NCBI RefSeq assembly: GCF_014197145.1
Contig: NZ_JACIEZ010000004.1
Coordinates: 339,708 to 403,707, forward strand
Length of the DNA stretch: 64,000 nt
Origin: Gellertiella hungarica
GTDB taxonomy: Bacteria > Pseudomonadota > Alphaproteobacteria > Rhizobiales > Rhizobiaceae
Direction: 5' to 3'
Shown one piece after another: positions 26,928 to 35,298 of the stretch (position 1 is its first letter; every line of letters starts with the position of its first letter). The notes under the pieces are model-generated. The model ran no database searches, was not told where the DNA came from, and saw only the letters and a program-made list of their open reading frames with translations. Made by a program: the position numbers and the translations under genes.

Positions 26928-28364
26928 ATGGCAAACTTCGACATCACATCGAACGTAAGGGACGGCATGGGGCCGCATGGCACCAAGGTCGGCCTGCTGC
27001 GCGTGCTCGGGCCCGCCCATGTGTGGGCCCTTGGCGTCGGCATCGTGCTCGTCGGCGAGTACATGGGCTGGAACTTCGCCGTCGGCAAGGGCGGGGCCTA
27101 TGCCGCGCTTCTGGCCTGCTGGTTCGCCGGCATCCTCTATACCTGCGTCGCCATGATCGATTCGGAGGTGACCTCGACGGTCGCCGCCGCAGGCGGTCAG
27201 TATACGCAGGCCAAGCACATCGTCGGCCCGCTCATGGCCTTCAATGTCGGCCTCTACCTCGTCTTTGCCTATACGATGCTGGAGGCCGCGAATGCCATCA
27301 CGGCCGGCTATCTCGTCTCCGTCGTCTCCAACATGACCGGCTATGCCGGGACGCTCGACCAGCGGCCCTTCATCGTGCTGGTCATCATGTTCCTCGCCTG
27401 GCTGAACTATCGCGGGGTGCTGGCGACGCTGACCTTCAACCTCGTGATTACCGCCGTGGCCTTTGCCGCGATCATCGTCCTGTTCCTGTCCACCTCGGGC
27501 ATTCTCGGCGGCGGCATCATGCAGCATGCGGCACTCTTCGAGGGTCACGAACTGCCCTACGGATGGATCGGCGTTCTGGCCGCGATGCATTTCGGCCTGT
27601 GGTACTATCTCGGGATCGAGGGCACCACCCAGGCGGCGGAAGAGGTCCGCTCGCCGGCGCGCGCCCTGCCCTTCGGCACGCTTGCCGGGATCATGACGCT
27701 GCTGATCGCGGCAACGCTGACCTGGTATGTGTGCTCGGGCGTGCTGCCGTGGGAATTCCTCGGCGACGGCGTGTCCGGCTCGGTGGCGCCGCTGTTCGAC
27801 ACGGCGCGGCTGTCCGGGTCGGATGCCCTTGTCTGGCTGCTCGGCATCGGCACGCTCTTTGCCACGCTCGCCTCGGCCAATGGCTGCATCAACGATGCGT
27901 CCCGCGCCTGGTTCGCCATGGGCCGCGACAAGTACTTGCCCGCATGGTTCGGGGCGGTGCATCCGAAGTACCGGACGCCCTACCGCTCCATCCTGTTCCT
28001 GGTGCCGATCGCGCTCATCTTCGCGCTCGGCGCGCCGCTCGACCAGGTCATCACCTTCTCGATCCTGTCGGGGCTGCTGGAATACACCTTCATGCCGCTC
28101 AACATCATCCTCTTCCGGAAGAAGTGGCCGATGGGCGTGATCAAGCGGGGTTACGAGCATCCTTTCCATCCGCTGCCGGCCATCACGCTGCTCGCCCTGT
28201 GTGCCATCACCTTCTTCGCGGTGTTCCTGGGCTACGGGACGCAGCTGGTGGCCATGATCGGCTTCTACATCGTGGTCAGCCTCTGGTTCCACTTCCGCCG
28301 CTATCGCTTCGTCGATCGCGGTGCGCAGTTCACCATGCCCTGGCCGCGCCCGCAGGGCTATTAA
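26928..28364 (+). CDS. APC permease (ethanolamine-permease-like), candidate methylamine transporter
   Basis: The 478-aa protein has about 12 membrane segments and APC-type motifs: WALGVGIVLVGEYMGWNFAVG in TM1, YYLGIEGTTQAAEEVRSPARALP in the TM6 region and NGCINDASRAWFAMGRDKYLP in the TM8-TM9 loop. It resembles ethanolamine permeases, fitting a small primary amine as cargo. It ends a four-gene operon of small membrane proteins that diverges from mgsABC-gmaS, so monomethylamine is the leading candidate substrate. A strong terminator follows. Confidence 0.8.
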   Translation: MANFDITSNVRDGMGPHGTKVGLLRVLGPAHVWALGVGIVLVGEYMGWNFAVGKGGAYAALLACWFAGILYTCVAMIDSEVTSTVAAAGGQYTQAKHIVGPLMAFNVGLYLVFAYTMLEAANAITAGYLVSVVSNMTGYAGTLDQRPFIVLVIMFLAWLNYRGVLATLTFNLVITAVAFAAIIVLFLSTSGILGGGIMQHAALFEGHELPYGWIGVLAAMHFGLWYYLGIEGTTQAAEEVRSPARALPFGTLAGIMTLLIAATLTWYVCSGVLPWEFLGDGVSGSVAPLFDTARLSGSDALVWLLGIGTLFATLASANGCINDASRAWFAMGRDKYLPAWFGAVHPKYRTPYRSILFLVPIALIFALGAPLDQVITFSILSGLLEYTFMPLNIILFRKKWPMGVIKRGYEHPFHPLPAITLLALCAITFFAVFLGYGTQLVAMIGFYIVVSLWFHFRRYRFVDRGAQFTMPWPRPQGY

Positions 28365-28372
28365 GGAAACCC

Positions 28373-28409
28373 GGGCCTGCCGTGCCCTTCGCGGCAGGCC
28401 CTTTTTTTT
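28373..28409 (+). terminator. Rho-independent terminator of the permease operon
   Basis: A perfect 10-bp stem, GGGCCTGCCG with CGGCAGGCCC, closes a nine-base loop and is followed by eight T residues, just after the permease stop. Confidence 0.95.
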
Positions 28410-28423
28410 AACGAAAGTGGCGC

Positions 28424-29089
28424 ATGGACATCCTGCCGTACCTTGCCGTTCCAGCCGGTGCGGGTCTGCTCTTGCTGGCCGCGCGGACATGGTCGGCCTC
28501 CGTCCGGCGCAAGGACGCGCGGGCGGCCTATTTCCGCGATGCTGCCAGCCTCTTCGACACCGCGACGAGCCGCATCGAACCCTCGGGCTTTGCCAGGATG
28601 ACGGGCCGCAGGGGGTCCGATGCCTTCGATCTCCAGGCGCTTGCCGACAGCCTCACCTTCCGCAAGCTGCCGGCGCTCTGGGTAATGGTCACCCTGCCGG
28701 CGCCCATGCCCGTCAGGGCGACGCTCGACATCATGGCAAGGCCGGGGGGCCTGGAGACCTTCTCGCATTTCCATAGCCTGCCACACACGCTGCCCGCCCT
28801 TCCCGGATTGCCGGAGGGCACCGTCATCCGCAGCGACGATGGCCGAAACGTGCCGGCCGAAGACCGGATCGTGCCTCATCTCGGGCTTTTCTCGGACCCG
28901 CGGGTGAAGGAACTGGTGATTTCCCCGAAAGGTCTGCGGGTGGTGATTCTGGCCGAAGAAGCGGAACGGGGCCGCTACCTGATCTTCCGCGACGCGGAAC
29001 TGGGCGCCGTGCCGCTGCCGCGGGACCGCCTCCAGCCGGTGATCGAAACCCTGCGCGCCCTTCGCGACAGCCTGAAGGAGGCCGCATGA
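28424..29089 (+). CDS. Hypothetical protein with one N-terminal membrane anchor
   Basis: The 221-aa product begins MDILPYLAVPAGAGLLLLAARTW, a probable membrane anchor, followed by a soluble domain (LWVMVTLPAPMPVRATLDIM, RVKELVISPKGLRVVI). It overlaps the next gene by four bases (ATGA). I recognise no family. It follows a strong terminator, so it has its own promoter within or just after that site, or relies on read-through. Its relation to amine metabolism is positional only. Confidence 0.6.
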   Translation: MDILPYLAVPAGAGLLLLAARTWSASVRRKDARAAYFRDAASLFDTATSRIEPSGFARMTGRRGSDAFDLQALADSLTFRKLPALWVMVTLPAPMPVRATLDIMARPGGLETFSHFHSLPHTLPALPGLPEGTVIRSDDGRNVPAEDRIVPHLGLFSDPRVKELVISPKGLRVVILAEEAERGRYLIFRDAELGAVPLPRDRLQPVIETLRALRDSLKEAA

Positions 29090-29397
29090 CCAAACCGCCG
29101 AACCCGCATCTGGTGCTGGCGCTGGCCACGCTCCTGCCCGGCATGGGGCAGGTCGCGAACCGCCAGCCGGTGCGCGGGCTGATCTTCGTCTTCTTCGTGG
29201 TCCTGCTCGGCGCCTTCACCCTGAAGACGGCCGGACCGGAAATCTCCTTCGTCGGCAAGATCTCGGGCGGCCTGTTCGTCTGGGCGATGGCGATGCTCGA
29301 CGCCTACAGGACGGCGAGGCTGCGCCGCACCCTCCATGACGAGGCCGCCGCCCGAGCGGCGACCGGCGCGGCGGCTAGCCCTGCGGATAGGAAATGA
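29086..29397 (+). CDS. Small membrane protein, partner of the preceding hypothetical gene
   Basis: This 103-aa protein has two or three hydrophobic segments (about residues 8-23, 27-46 and 58-74) with LPGMGQVANRQPVRG between the first two, a pattern seen in small TM2-like or DUF5683-like proteins. The C-terminal tail is Ala-rich. Its last 23 bases overlap the end of the convergent XRE-cupin gene. Function unknown. Confidence 0.6.
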   Translation: MTKPPNPHLVLALATLLPGMGQVANRQPVRGLIFVFFVVLLGAFTLKTAGPEISFVGKISGGLFVWAMAMLDAYRTARLRRTLHDEAAARAATGAAASPADRK

Positions 29398-30031
29398 CGG
29401 AAAGATAGCGCGCTGGCAGCTTCACCAGATTTTCCGGCCCGTGCGGTGCGTCCGCATCGAAGAACAGGCTGTCCCCCGGCTTCAGGCTGTAGATCCGGTC
29501 CCCGTGCCGGTAATCCACTTCGCCCTCCAGCATGTAGAGCAGCTCCAGACCCTCGTGCTGGAAAGCCGGGAATGTATCGCTCTCCGTGGTCAGCGTGATG
29601 AGATAGGGTTCGACGGTCACACCCGACGAATTCGAGCCGATATGGCCGAGCAGGTTGTACTGATGTCCGGCGCGGGTGCCGCGACGCTCGATCTCGATAT
29701 GCTCGCCCGCCTTCACATGCTGCGCCTCGCGCCGCTCCTCATAGCTGCGGAAGAAGGCCGTGACGGGCACGGAAAAGGCATGCGAGAGCACCTGCAGGGT
29801 GGTGAGCGAAGGCGAGGTATTGCCGTTCTCGATCTTGGACAGCATCCCGATGGACAGGCCGGTGGCATTGGCGACATCCGCCACCGTCATGCCCAGCTGG
29901 CGGCGGAAATTGCGCACCTCGCGCCCGATGGCCGCCTCCAGATTGCGCTCGCTGATTTCGCGGACTCGGTGCGGATCCTGGTCGAAGGCGGGCTTCACCC
30001 GCGGAAGAATGGGCTGTTCGGCATTCGACAT
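29375..30031 (-). CDS. XRE-cupin transcriptional regulator
   Basis: The 218-aa protein has an N-terminal helix-turn-helix of the Xre type (GMTVADVANATGLSIGMLSK then NTSPSLTTL, about residues 47-80) and a C-terminal cupin sensor domain (HEGLELLYMLEGEVDY, LKPGDSLFFDADAPHG, about residues 155-205). Proteins of this PuuR-like type regulate amine and amino acid catabolism. It is downstream of mgdABCD on the same strand but separated by 67 bp containing a candidate operator, so it may have its own promoter and autoregulate. It is the best candidate regulator for the TTTTTCCT-N5-GAAA sites. Confidence 0.85.
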   Translation of the reverse strand: MSNAEQPILPRVKPAFDQDPHRVREISERNLEAAIGREVRNFRRQLGMTVADVANATGLSIGMLSKIENGNTSPSLTTLQVLSHAFSVPVTAFFRSYEERREAQHVKAGEHIEIERRGTRAGHQYNLLGHIGSNSSGVTVEPYLITLTTESDTFPAFQHEGLELLYMLEGEVDYRHGDRIYSLKPGDSLFFDADAPHGPENLVKLPARYLSVISYPQG

Positions 30032-30058
30032 GGTTGCATTCCTGATAAAACCTAATCG

Positions 30059-30075
30059 TTTTTCCTATCGGGAAA
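30059..30075. promoter_or_regulatory. Candidate operator TTTTTCCT-N5-GAAA before the XRE-cupin gene
   Basis: The site reads TTTTTCCTATCGGGAAA and lies 28 bp upstream of the regulator start, overlapping where its core promoter should be. It shares both half-sites with the tmm and mgsA upstream sites, suggesting autoregulation and a common regulon. Confidence 0.5.
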
Positions 30076-30098
30076 CACAACCTGCCGCAAGTCCGGCC

Positions 30099-30662
30099 TC
30101 AAAGGAGCGACCGTGCCGTGACCTCCAGCGCATGAAGCAGGCTGGCCGCGGAAGAGCGCGGGCCGTAGAGGGTGACTGCCCCCTTGCCGTGGCGGATCAG
30201 GTAGCAGCCGATATGCTCGATGACCGTGCGGGTTGCGAAGCCATCGGGCGACCGGGCAAAATCCACATTGGACAGCCGTTCGAAGAGCGGCTGGAGATCC
30301 GGCGCGCCGAGGTCGAAACGGACCCAGGCATCGGTCTGTTCGGTAATCGATGCCGCACCGGCGAAGATCGGCTTCAGCGCCGCCTCGATATCCTCATGGG
30401 TTTCGAAGGCGGCCTCGACGAACCACATGCCGGGCGCGACCCAGAAGGCGGAGAAGGGCGTCCCGGCCTGAAAGCGCGCGGGATCCGGCAAGGGCAGTCC
30501 GGCTTTTCCTGCCGCGGCTGCCACATCGCCATCGCGGCCGTTGCGGATGGCGAGCGAGGCCAGCGCCACGTCGAAGCGTTCGGATATCGCCACGGGACCG
30601 ATCGCAAGGGATTTCGGGGCCGCGTGGCCGAGTGCGGTGAGGGCGTGCAAGGGTTCAGCCAC
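30099..30662 (-). CDS. mgdD: N-methylglutamate dehydrogenase subunit D (sarcosine-oxidase gamma-like)
   Basis: The 187-aa protein is a SoxG-type gamma subunit with the split GcvT-like fold: FWVAPGMWFVEA, ITEQTDAWVRFDLGA and CYLIRHGKGAVTLYGPRSSAASLLHAL. Start GTG 30662 has GGGGAG seven bases upstream and overlaps the mgdC stop by eight bases. It completes the four-subunit flavoenzyme; gamma helps form the interface of the large alpha subunit. Confidence 0.85.
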   Translation of the reverse strand: MAEPLHALTALGHAAPKSLAIGPVAISERFDVALASLAIRNGRDGDVAAAAGKAGLPLPDPARFQAGTPFSAFWVAPGMWFVEAAFETHEDIEAALKPIFAGAASITEQTDAWVRFDLGAPDLQPLFERLSNVDFARSPDGFATRTVIEHIGCYLIRHGKGAVTLYGPRSSAASLLHALEVTARSLL

Positions 30663-33603
30663 GGAGTCTCTCCCCTTCCGGATCAAAGAAATGCGGCGAC
30701 ACGATCTCCACCTCGGTTTCCGTGCCGGCGAGCAGGTTCACCGCCCGCATGCGGCGACCGATCTTCTGGTCGCCTGCCTTGAGATAACCGAGCGCGATAT
30801 CGCAGCCGAGATGGGGCGAATGGACCTTCGAGGTCAGCCATCCACCGTCATTGGCAATCACGGGAGCCGCGCCGATCTCCAGAAAATGGCTGCCCGCCGT
30901 GAGCGTCGCGGTGGGATCGACCGGCTTCACGCCGACAAGCCTGTAGCCGTCGGGATCGTTCATGCCCTCGCGCTGGGAGAGCACCATGCCGATCGAGTCC
31001 TTCTTCTTCGAGACCATCTTGCCGAGGCCCATGTTGAGGGCGGTCGACTGGCCGTTGAGTTCGTTGCCGGCCACGTGGCCCTTTTCCACGCGCATCACGC
31101 CGAGCGCCTCGGTGCCGTAGACGACCGCGTCGAATTCGCGCCCCTCCTCCACCAGACGCCGGATGAGCGCGTCGCCATAGCGGGTCGGCACCGCGATTTC
31201 ATAGGCGAGCTCGCCGGAAAAGCTGATGCGGAAAAGGCGGGCGCGCAGGCCGCCGATGGTGATGCTGCCGGCTGCCATGTAGGGGAAGGCGGCATCGGAA
31301 ATGTCCTGGTCCACCACCTTCTGCAGCAGGCGGCGGGCGTTCGGCCCGGCGACGGAGAACTGGGCCCAGGCTTCCGTCGTCGAGATCAGCTGCACATCCA
31401 TCTCCGGCCAGAGCACCTGGCGGCAATATTCCAGATGGCGGAAGACCGTGACGGCATTGGCCGTCGTGGTGGTCATCACATATTCGTTCTCGCCCATGCG
31501 CGCGGTCGTGCCGTCGTCGAAGACCATGCCGTCCTCGCGCAGCATCAGCCCGTAGCGGCAGCGCCCGACGGCCAGCGTCGAGAAGGTGTTGCAATAGACC
31601 CGGTCGAGAAAGGCGCCGGCATCCGTGCCCTGGATATCGATCTTGCCGAGCGTGGTGACGTCGCAGATGCCGACGGATTTGCGCGTGGCCAGCACCTCCC
31701 GGTCGACGCTCTGGCGCCAGTGGGTTTCGCCGGGCTTCGGCAGCCACTGGGTCCGCAGCCACATGCCGACCTCGACGAAGACGGCCCCCTGTTCTTCCGC
31801 CCATTTGTGCGAGGGCGTCAGCCGGAAGGGCTTGAACTCCTTGCCGCGGGAGCGGCCCGCAAGCGCTCCCATCGCAACCGGGGTGTAGGGCGGGCGGTAG
31901 ACGGTCGTTCCGGTTTCGGGAATGGTCTGGCCGGTCAGCCCGGCCATGATCGCAAGACCCAGCACATTGCCGGTCTTGCCCTGATCGGTTGCCATGCCAA
32001 GGGTGGTGTAGCGCTTCATGTGCTCGACGGAGGTGAAGTTCTCCTTGTGCGCGAGCTTGATGTCCTTGACCGTCACGTCGTTCTGCGGATCGATCCAGGC
32101 GCGGCCCTTGCCGGAATTCACATACCATTTCGGCGTGATGGAGACGGGGGCGTCCTCCGCGTCCGGCACCGTGCCGGCGCTTGCCCGGATGCCCAGGTCC
32201 CCGAGCGCGGCCATCGCGGCCTGCTGGCCGCTCGTCAGGGCACCATGGGTGGACATCACACCTGCAGCGGCTCCGGCGGCCGAAAGGCCGGGCGGACCGC
32301 CCTCGCCCGGCACGAAGGCCTGAATGCCTTCGTTCCAGACCGGCCTTGCGCGGTGATGGGAGGCGATGTTCACGTTCGGGTTCCAGCCCCCGGAGACGCC
32401 GAGCGCGGTAACGGGCACCGTTTCCGTCCGGCCGCCGGCATGGCGGATGGTGATCGACCGAAGCCCGAGGCGGCCGTCGGCATCGATGACGTCCGCGCCC
32501 TTGAGATGGCGGATCCCGGGCAGCAGCGCGCCTTCGCTGCGGGCATCGATCACCGCCACCACGTCCACGCCCTTCGCCTGAAGGTCGGTCGCGGTGCGCA
32601 GGCCGTCGTCATTGTTGGTGAAGATGGCGCAGCTTTCGCCCACCCGCACCGCGTAACGGTTGGCATAGGTGCGCATGGCGCCCGCCAGCATGATGCCGGG
32701 GCGATCGTTGTTCTCGAAGGCGATCGGCCGCTCGGTTGCGCCGCCGGCCAGAAGCGCCCGCCGGGCATAGATCCGCCAGAGCGTCTGGCGCGGCTTGCCC
32801 TCGGGCGGCACCGGAAGATGATCGGAAACCCGCTCCACGGCACCGTAGATGCCGTGGTCGAAGGCCCCGATGACCGTCGTGCGCAGCATGATCCGGACAT
32901 TGGGCATGGCGGAGAGCTCCGCCGCCGCTTCCGCGGCCCACTCCGCTCCCGGTTTTCCCCCGACGGTCAGCGTTTCCGCATTCAGCCGCCCGCCGGGCCG
33001 GAAATCCTCGTCCGCCAGAATGACGCGCGCGCCCGCACGGCCTGCCGCAAGCGCGGCCATCAGGCCCGCCGGTCCGGCGCCGATGACGATGAGGTCGCAG
33101 TGCAGGAAACCCTTGTCGTAGCTGTCGGGATCCTCCTGGCGCGACAGGCTTCCGAGCCCCGCCGCCCGGCGGATGATCGGCTCGTAGACCTTTTCCCAGA
33201 AGGAGGCGGGCCACATGAAGGTCTTGTAGTAGAAGCCGGCGGTGAAGAAGGTGTTCAGCCGGTCGTTGATCGCCAGCGCATCGAAGGCGAGCGAAGGCCA
33301 GCGGTTCTGGCTCCGGGCCTCCAGCCCGTCGAAGAGTTCGGCCACGGTGGCGCGGGTGTTCGGCTCCTGCCGGGCACCGGCGCGCAGCTCCACAAGCGCG
33401 TTCGGCTCTTCCGAGCCGGCGGAAAGCGGCCCGCGCGGGCGGTGGTACTTGAAGCTGCGGCCCATCAGCCGGACGCCATTGGCCAGCAGCGCCGAGGCAA
33501 GCGTATCGCCGGGGTGCCCGGCATAGGCAACGCCGTCGAAGGTGAAGCGGAGCGTTCTGGAGCGGTCGATCTGGCCGCCGGAAATGCGGTTCTGCTGGGT
33601 CAT
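30655..33603 (-). CDS. mgdC: N-methylglutamate dehydrogenase subunit C (sarcosine-oxidase alpha-like)
   Basis: This 982-aa protein has the SoxA architecture: an N-terminal 2Fe-2S-like fold region (FTFDGVAYAGHPGDTLASALL), an NAD/FAD-binding domain with GAGPAG at residues 175-180, and a C-terminal GcvT folate domain from about residue 600 (DVTTLGKIDIQGTDAGAFLDRVY, FRISFSGELAYEIAVPTRYG). It accepts the C1 unit from oxidation of N-methylglutamate and passes it to tetrahydrofolate. It overlaps mgdB by four bases and mgdD by eight. Confidence 0.88.
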   Translation of the reverse strand: MTQQNRISGGQIDRSRTLRFTFDGVAYAGHPGDTLASALLANGVRLMGRSFKYHRPRGPLSAGSEEPNALVELRAGARQEPNTRATVAELFDGLEARSQNRWPSLAFDALAINDRLNTFFTAGFYYKTFMWPASFWEKVYEPIIRRAAGLGSLSRQEDPDSYDKGFLHCDLIVIGAGPAGLMAALAAGRAGARVILADEDFRPGGRLNAETLTVGGKPGAEWAAEAAAELSAMPNVRIMLRTTVIGAFDHGIYGAVERVSDHLPVPPEGKPRQTLWRIYARRALLAGGATERPIAFENNDRPGIMLAGAMRTYANRYAVRVGESCAIFTNNDDGLRTATDLQAKGVDVVAVIDARSEGALLPGIRHLKGADVIDADGRLGLRSITIRHAGGRTETVPVTALGVSGGWNPNVNIASHHRARPVWNEGIQAFVPGEGGPPGLSAAGAAAGVMSTHGALTSGQQAAMAALGDLGIRASAGTVPDAEDAPVSITPKWYVNSGKGRAWIDPQNDVTVKDIKLAHKENFTSVEHMKRYTTLGMATDQGKTGNVLGLAIMAGLTGQTIPETGTTVYRPPYTPVAMGALAGRSRGKEFKPFRLTPSHKWAEEQGAVFVEVGMWLRTQWLPKPGETHWRQSVDREVLATRKSVGICDVTTLGKIDIQGTDAGAFLDRVYCNTFSTLAVGRCRYGLMLREDGMVFDDGTTARMGENEYVMTTTTANAVTVFRHLEYCRQVLWPEMDVQLISTTEAWAQFSVAGPNARRLLQKVVDQDISDAAFPYMAAGSITIGGLRARLFRISFSGELAYEIAVPTRYGDALIRRLVEEGREFDAVVYGTEALGVMRVEKGHVAGNELNGQSTALNMGLGKMVSKKKDSIGMVLSQREGMNDPDGYRLVGVKPVDPTATLTAGSHFLEIGAAPVIANDGGWLTSKVHSPHLGCDIALGYLKAGDQKIGRRMRAVNLLAGTETEVEIVSPHFFDPEGERLRG

Positions 33604-33884
33604 TTCGTTCTCCCCGCCGCCTTCGCCACGTCGCGGGCCAGTTCCACGCGGACGATCTCGTGCGTCACCGTGTTGCGCGTGACCACCAGCCAGGAGCGGT
33701 CACCCTGCTCGTGATACCAGAGCTCGCGATGCTCTCCGGCGGGGTTGTCGCGGTTGTAGAGATAGTCGTGAAAGGCCTCGATGCCTGCGGTGAGGCCATC
33801 GGGACGGTTCATCAGGCTCGCATCGCCCAGATAGACGAATTCCTGGGAGTCCCGCGGTCCGAGGATCGGATGATGGATGATCAT
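33600..33884 (-). CDS. mgdB: N-methylglutamate dehydrogenase subunit B (sarcosine-oxidase delta-like, Zn ligands absent)
   Basis: The 94-aa protein aligns with SoxD delta subunits (EFVYLGDA, YLYNRDNPAGEHRELWYHEQG, TRNTVTHEIV). Canonical SoxD has a zinc site built from an N-terminal CPxCG pair and a later His and Cys; here the N-terminus is HHPILG and the later Cys is replaced (EQGDRSW), and the protein contains no Cys at all. Either the N-methylglutamate branch dispenses with zinc or the site has been lost. It sits between mgdA (nine-base gap) and mgdC (four-base overlap). Confidence 0.85.
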   Translation of the reverse strand: MIIHHPILGPRDSQEFVYLGDASLMNRPDGLTAGIEAFHDYLYNRDNPAGEHRELWYHEQGDRSWLVVTRNTVTHEIVRVELARDVAKAAGRTK

Positions 33885-33893
33885 GATGTCCCC

Positions 33894-35144
33894 TCAATGC
33901 AGGTTCGGCGTGGCGCCCTGGCCCTTTTCGTCGATCATCAGTCCTTTCAGGAACCGGTCGAAGCGATAGGCGCGGGCCGTGACATGCGGTTCGTCGCGGG
34001 CAAGCAGATGGGCAAAGCACCAGCCGGAGGCGGGCGTCGCCTTGAAGCCGCCATAGCACCAGCCGCCGTTGAAATAGAGCCCGTCCACAGGGGTCCGGTC
34101 GATGATGGGCGAACCGTCCATGGACATGTCCATGATGCCGCCCCAGGTGCGCAGGAGCCGCGCCCGCCCGATCGCCGGCATCAGCGCCATGCCGCCCTCG
34201 GCCACGTCCTCGATGACGGGGAGGTTGCCGCGCTGGGCATAGGAATTGTAGCCGTCGATGTCCCCGCCGAAGACGAGGCCGCCCTTGTCCGACTGGCTGA
34301 CATAGAAATGGCCGGCGCCGAAGGTCATCACGCCATCGATGAAGGGCTTCAGCCCTTCCGAGACGAAGGCCTGCAGCACATGGCTTTCGATCGGCAGGCG
34401 CATGCCCGCATGCGCCATCACCTTCGAGGAAGAACCCGCAACCGCAACACCCACCTTGCCCGCGCCGATGAAGCCGCGTGTGGTTTCGACGCCGACAATC
34501 CTGCCGTTCTCGATGCGCATGCCGGTGACCTCGCAGTTCTGGATGAGGTCGACGCCGCGCATGTCGGCGCCGCGCGCATAGCCCCAGGCCACCGCATCAT
34601 GCCGCACCGTGCCGCCGCGACGTTGCATCAGCGCGCCCTTGATGGGAAAACGGGCATTGTCGAAATTGAGCCAGGGATACATGGCGCGGACCTGCTCGCG
34701 GTCGAGCAGTTCGGCATCCGCGCCGTTCATGATCATGGCATTGCCGCGGCGGGTGAAGGCATCGCGCTGCGCATCCGTATGGATGAGGTTGATGATCCCG
34801 CGCTGGGAAACCATGGCATTGTAGTTGAAGTCCTGCTCCAGACCTTCCCAGAGCTTGAGGGAAAACTCGTAGAAGGGCTCGTTTCCGTCCAGCAGGTAGT
34901 TCGAGCGGATGATGGTGGTGTTGCGTCCCACATTGCCGCCGCCCAGATAGCCCTTTTCGAGCACCGCGATGCGGCTCTTGCCGAATTCCTTCGCCAGGTA
35001 ATAGGCGGTGGCCAATCCATGCCCGCCGCCGCCGACGATGACAAAATCATAATGGGACTGCGGTGCGGGATCCCGCCAGACCGGCTTCCAGCCGCGATGC
35101 CCCGTCAAGGCTTCGACGACGACCCTCAAGCCCGAATATCGCAT
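33894..35144 (-). CDS. mgdA: N-methylglutamate dehydrogenase subunit A (sarcosine-oxidase beta-like)
   Basis: The 416-aa flavoprotein is a SoxB-type beta subunit: FAD-binding GGGGHG near residue 38, GYLGGGNVGRNTTIIRSNY, and RHDAVAWGYARGAD, where His182 corresponds to the residue that carries covalent FMN in heterotetrameric sarcosine oxidase. It oxidises N-methylglutamate to glutamate. ATG 35144 was preferred to GTG 35153 because GAGGGG is eight bases upstream of the ATG. It is first of mgdABCD. A true sarcosine oxidase (soxBDAG) is the alternative; linkage to gmaS-mgsABC favours Mgd. Confidence 0.88.
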   Translation of the reverse strand: MRYSGLRVVVEALTGHRGWKPVWRDPAPQSHYDFVIVGGGGHGLATAYYLAKEFGKSRIAVLEKGYLGGGNVGRNTTIIRSNYLLDGNEPFYEFSLKLWEGLEQDFNYNAMVSQRGIINLIHTDAQRDAFTRRGNAMIMNGADAELLDREQVRAMYPWLNFDNARFPIKGALMQRRGGTVRHDAVAWGYARGADMRGVDLIQNCEVTGMRIENGRIVGVETTRGFIGAGKVGVAVAGSSSKVMAHAGMRLPIESHVLQAFVSEGLKPFIDGVMTFGAGHFYVSQSDKGGLVFGGDIDGYNSYAQRGNLPVIEDVAEGGMALMPAIGRARLLRTWGGIMDMSMDGSPIIDRTPVDGLYFNGGWCYGGFKATPASGWCFAHLLARDEPHVTARAYRFDRFLKGLMIDEKGQGATPNLH

Positions 35145-35298
35145 GCTCGACACCCCTCTTCCGATTGCTGCCAGCCTAGCACCGGGGCCACGGATATCGT
35201 CACGGTTTTGGCCATAAGCTGATCGTTTTCAGCCATGGCTGCAGAGACGGGGTTCGGGGACGGGGGAAGCGGGAGCGGCGGAACCGGCCCCTTGCCGG

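Noticed and set aside
30099..35144. Classical heterotetrameric sarcosine oxidase
   Set aside because: Linkage to gmaS and mgsABC and loss of the delta-subunit zinc residues favour N-methylglutamate dehydrogenase, though sequence similarity alone does not decide it.
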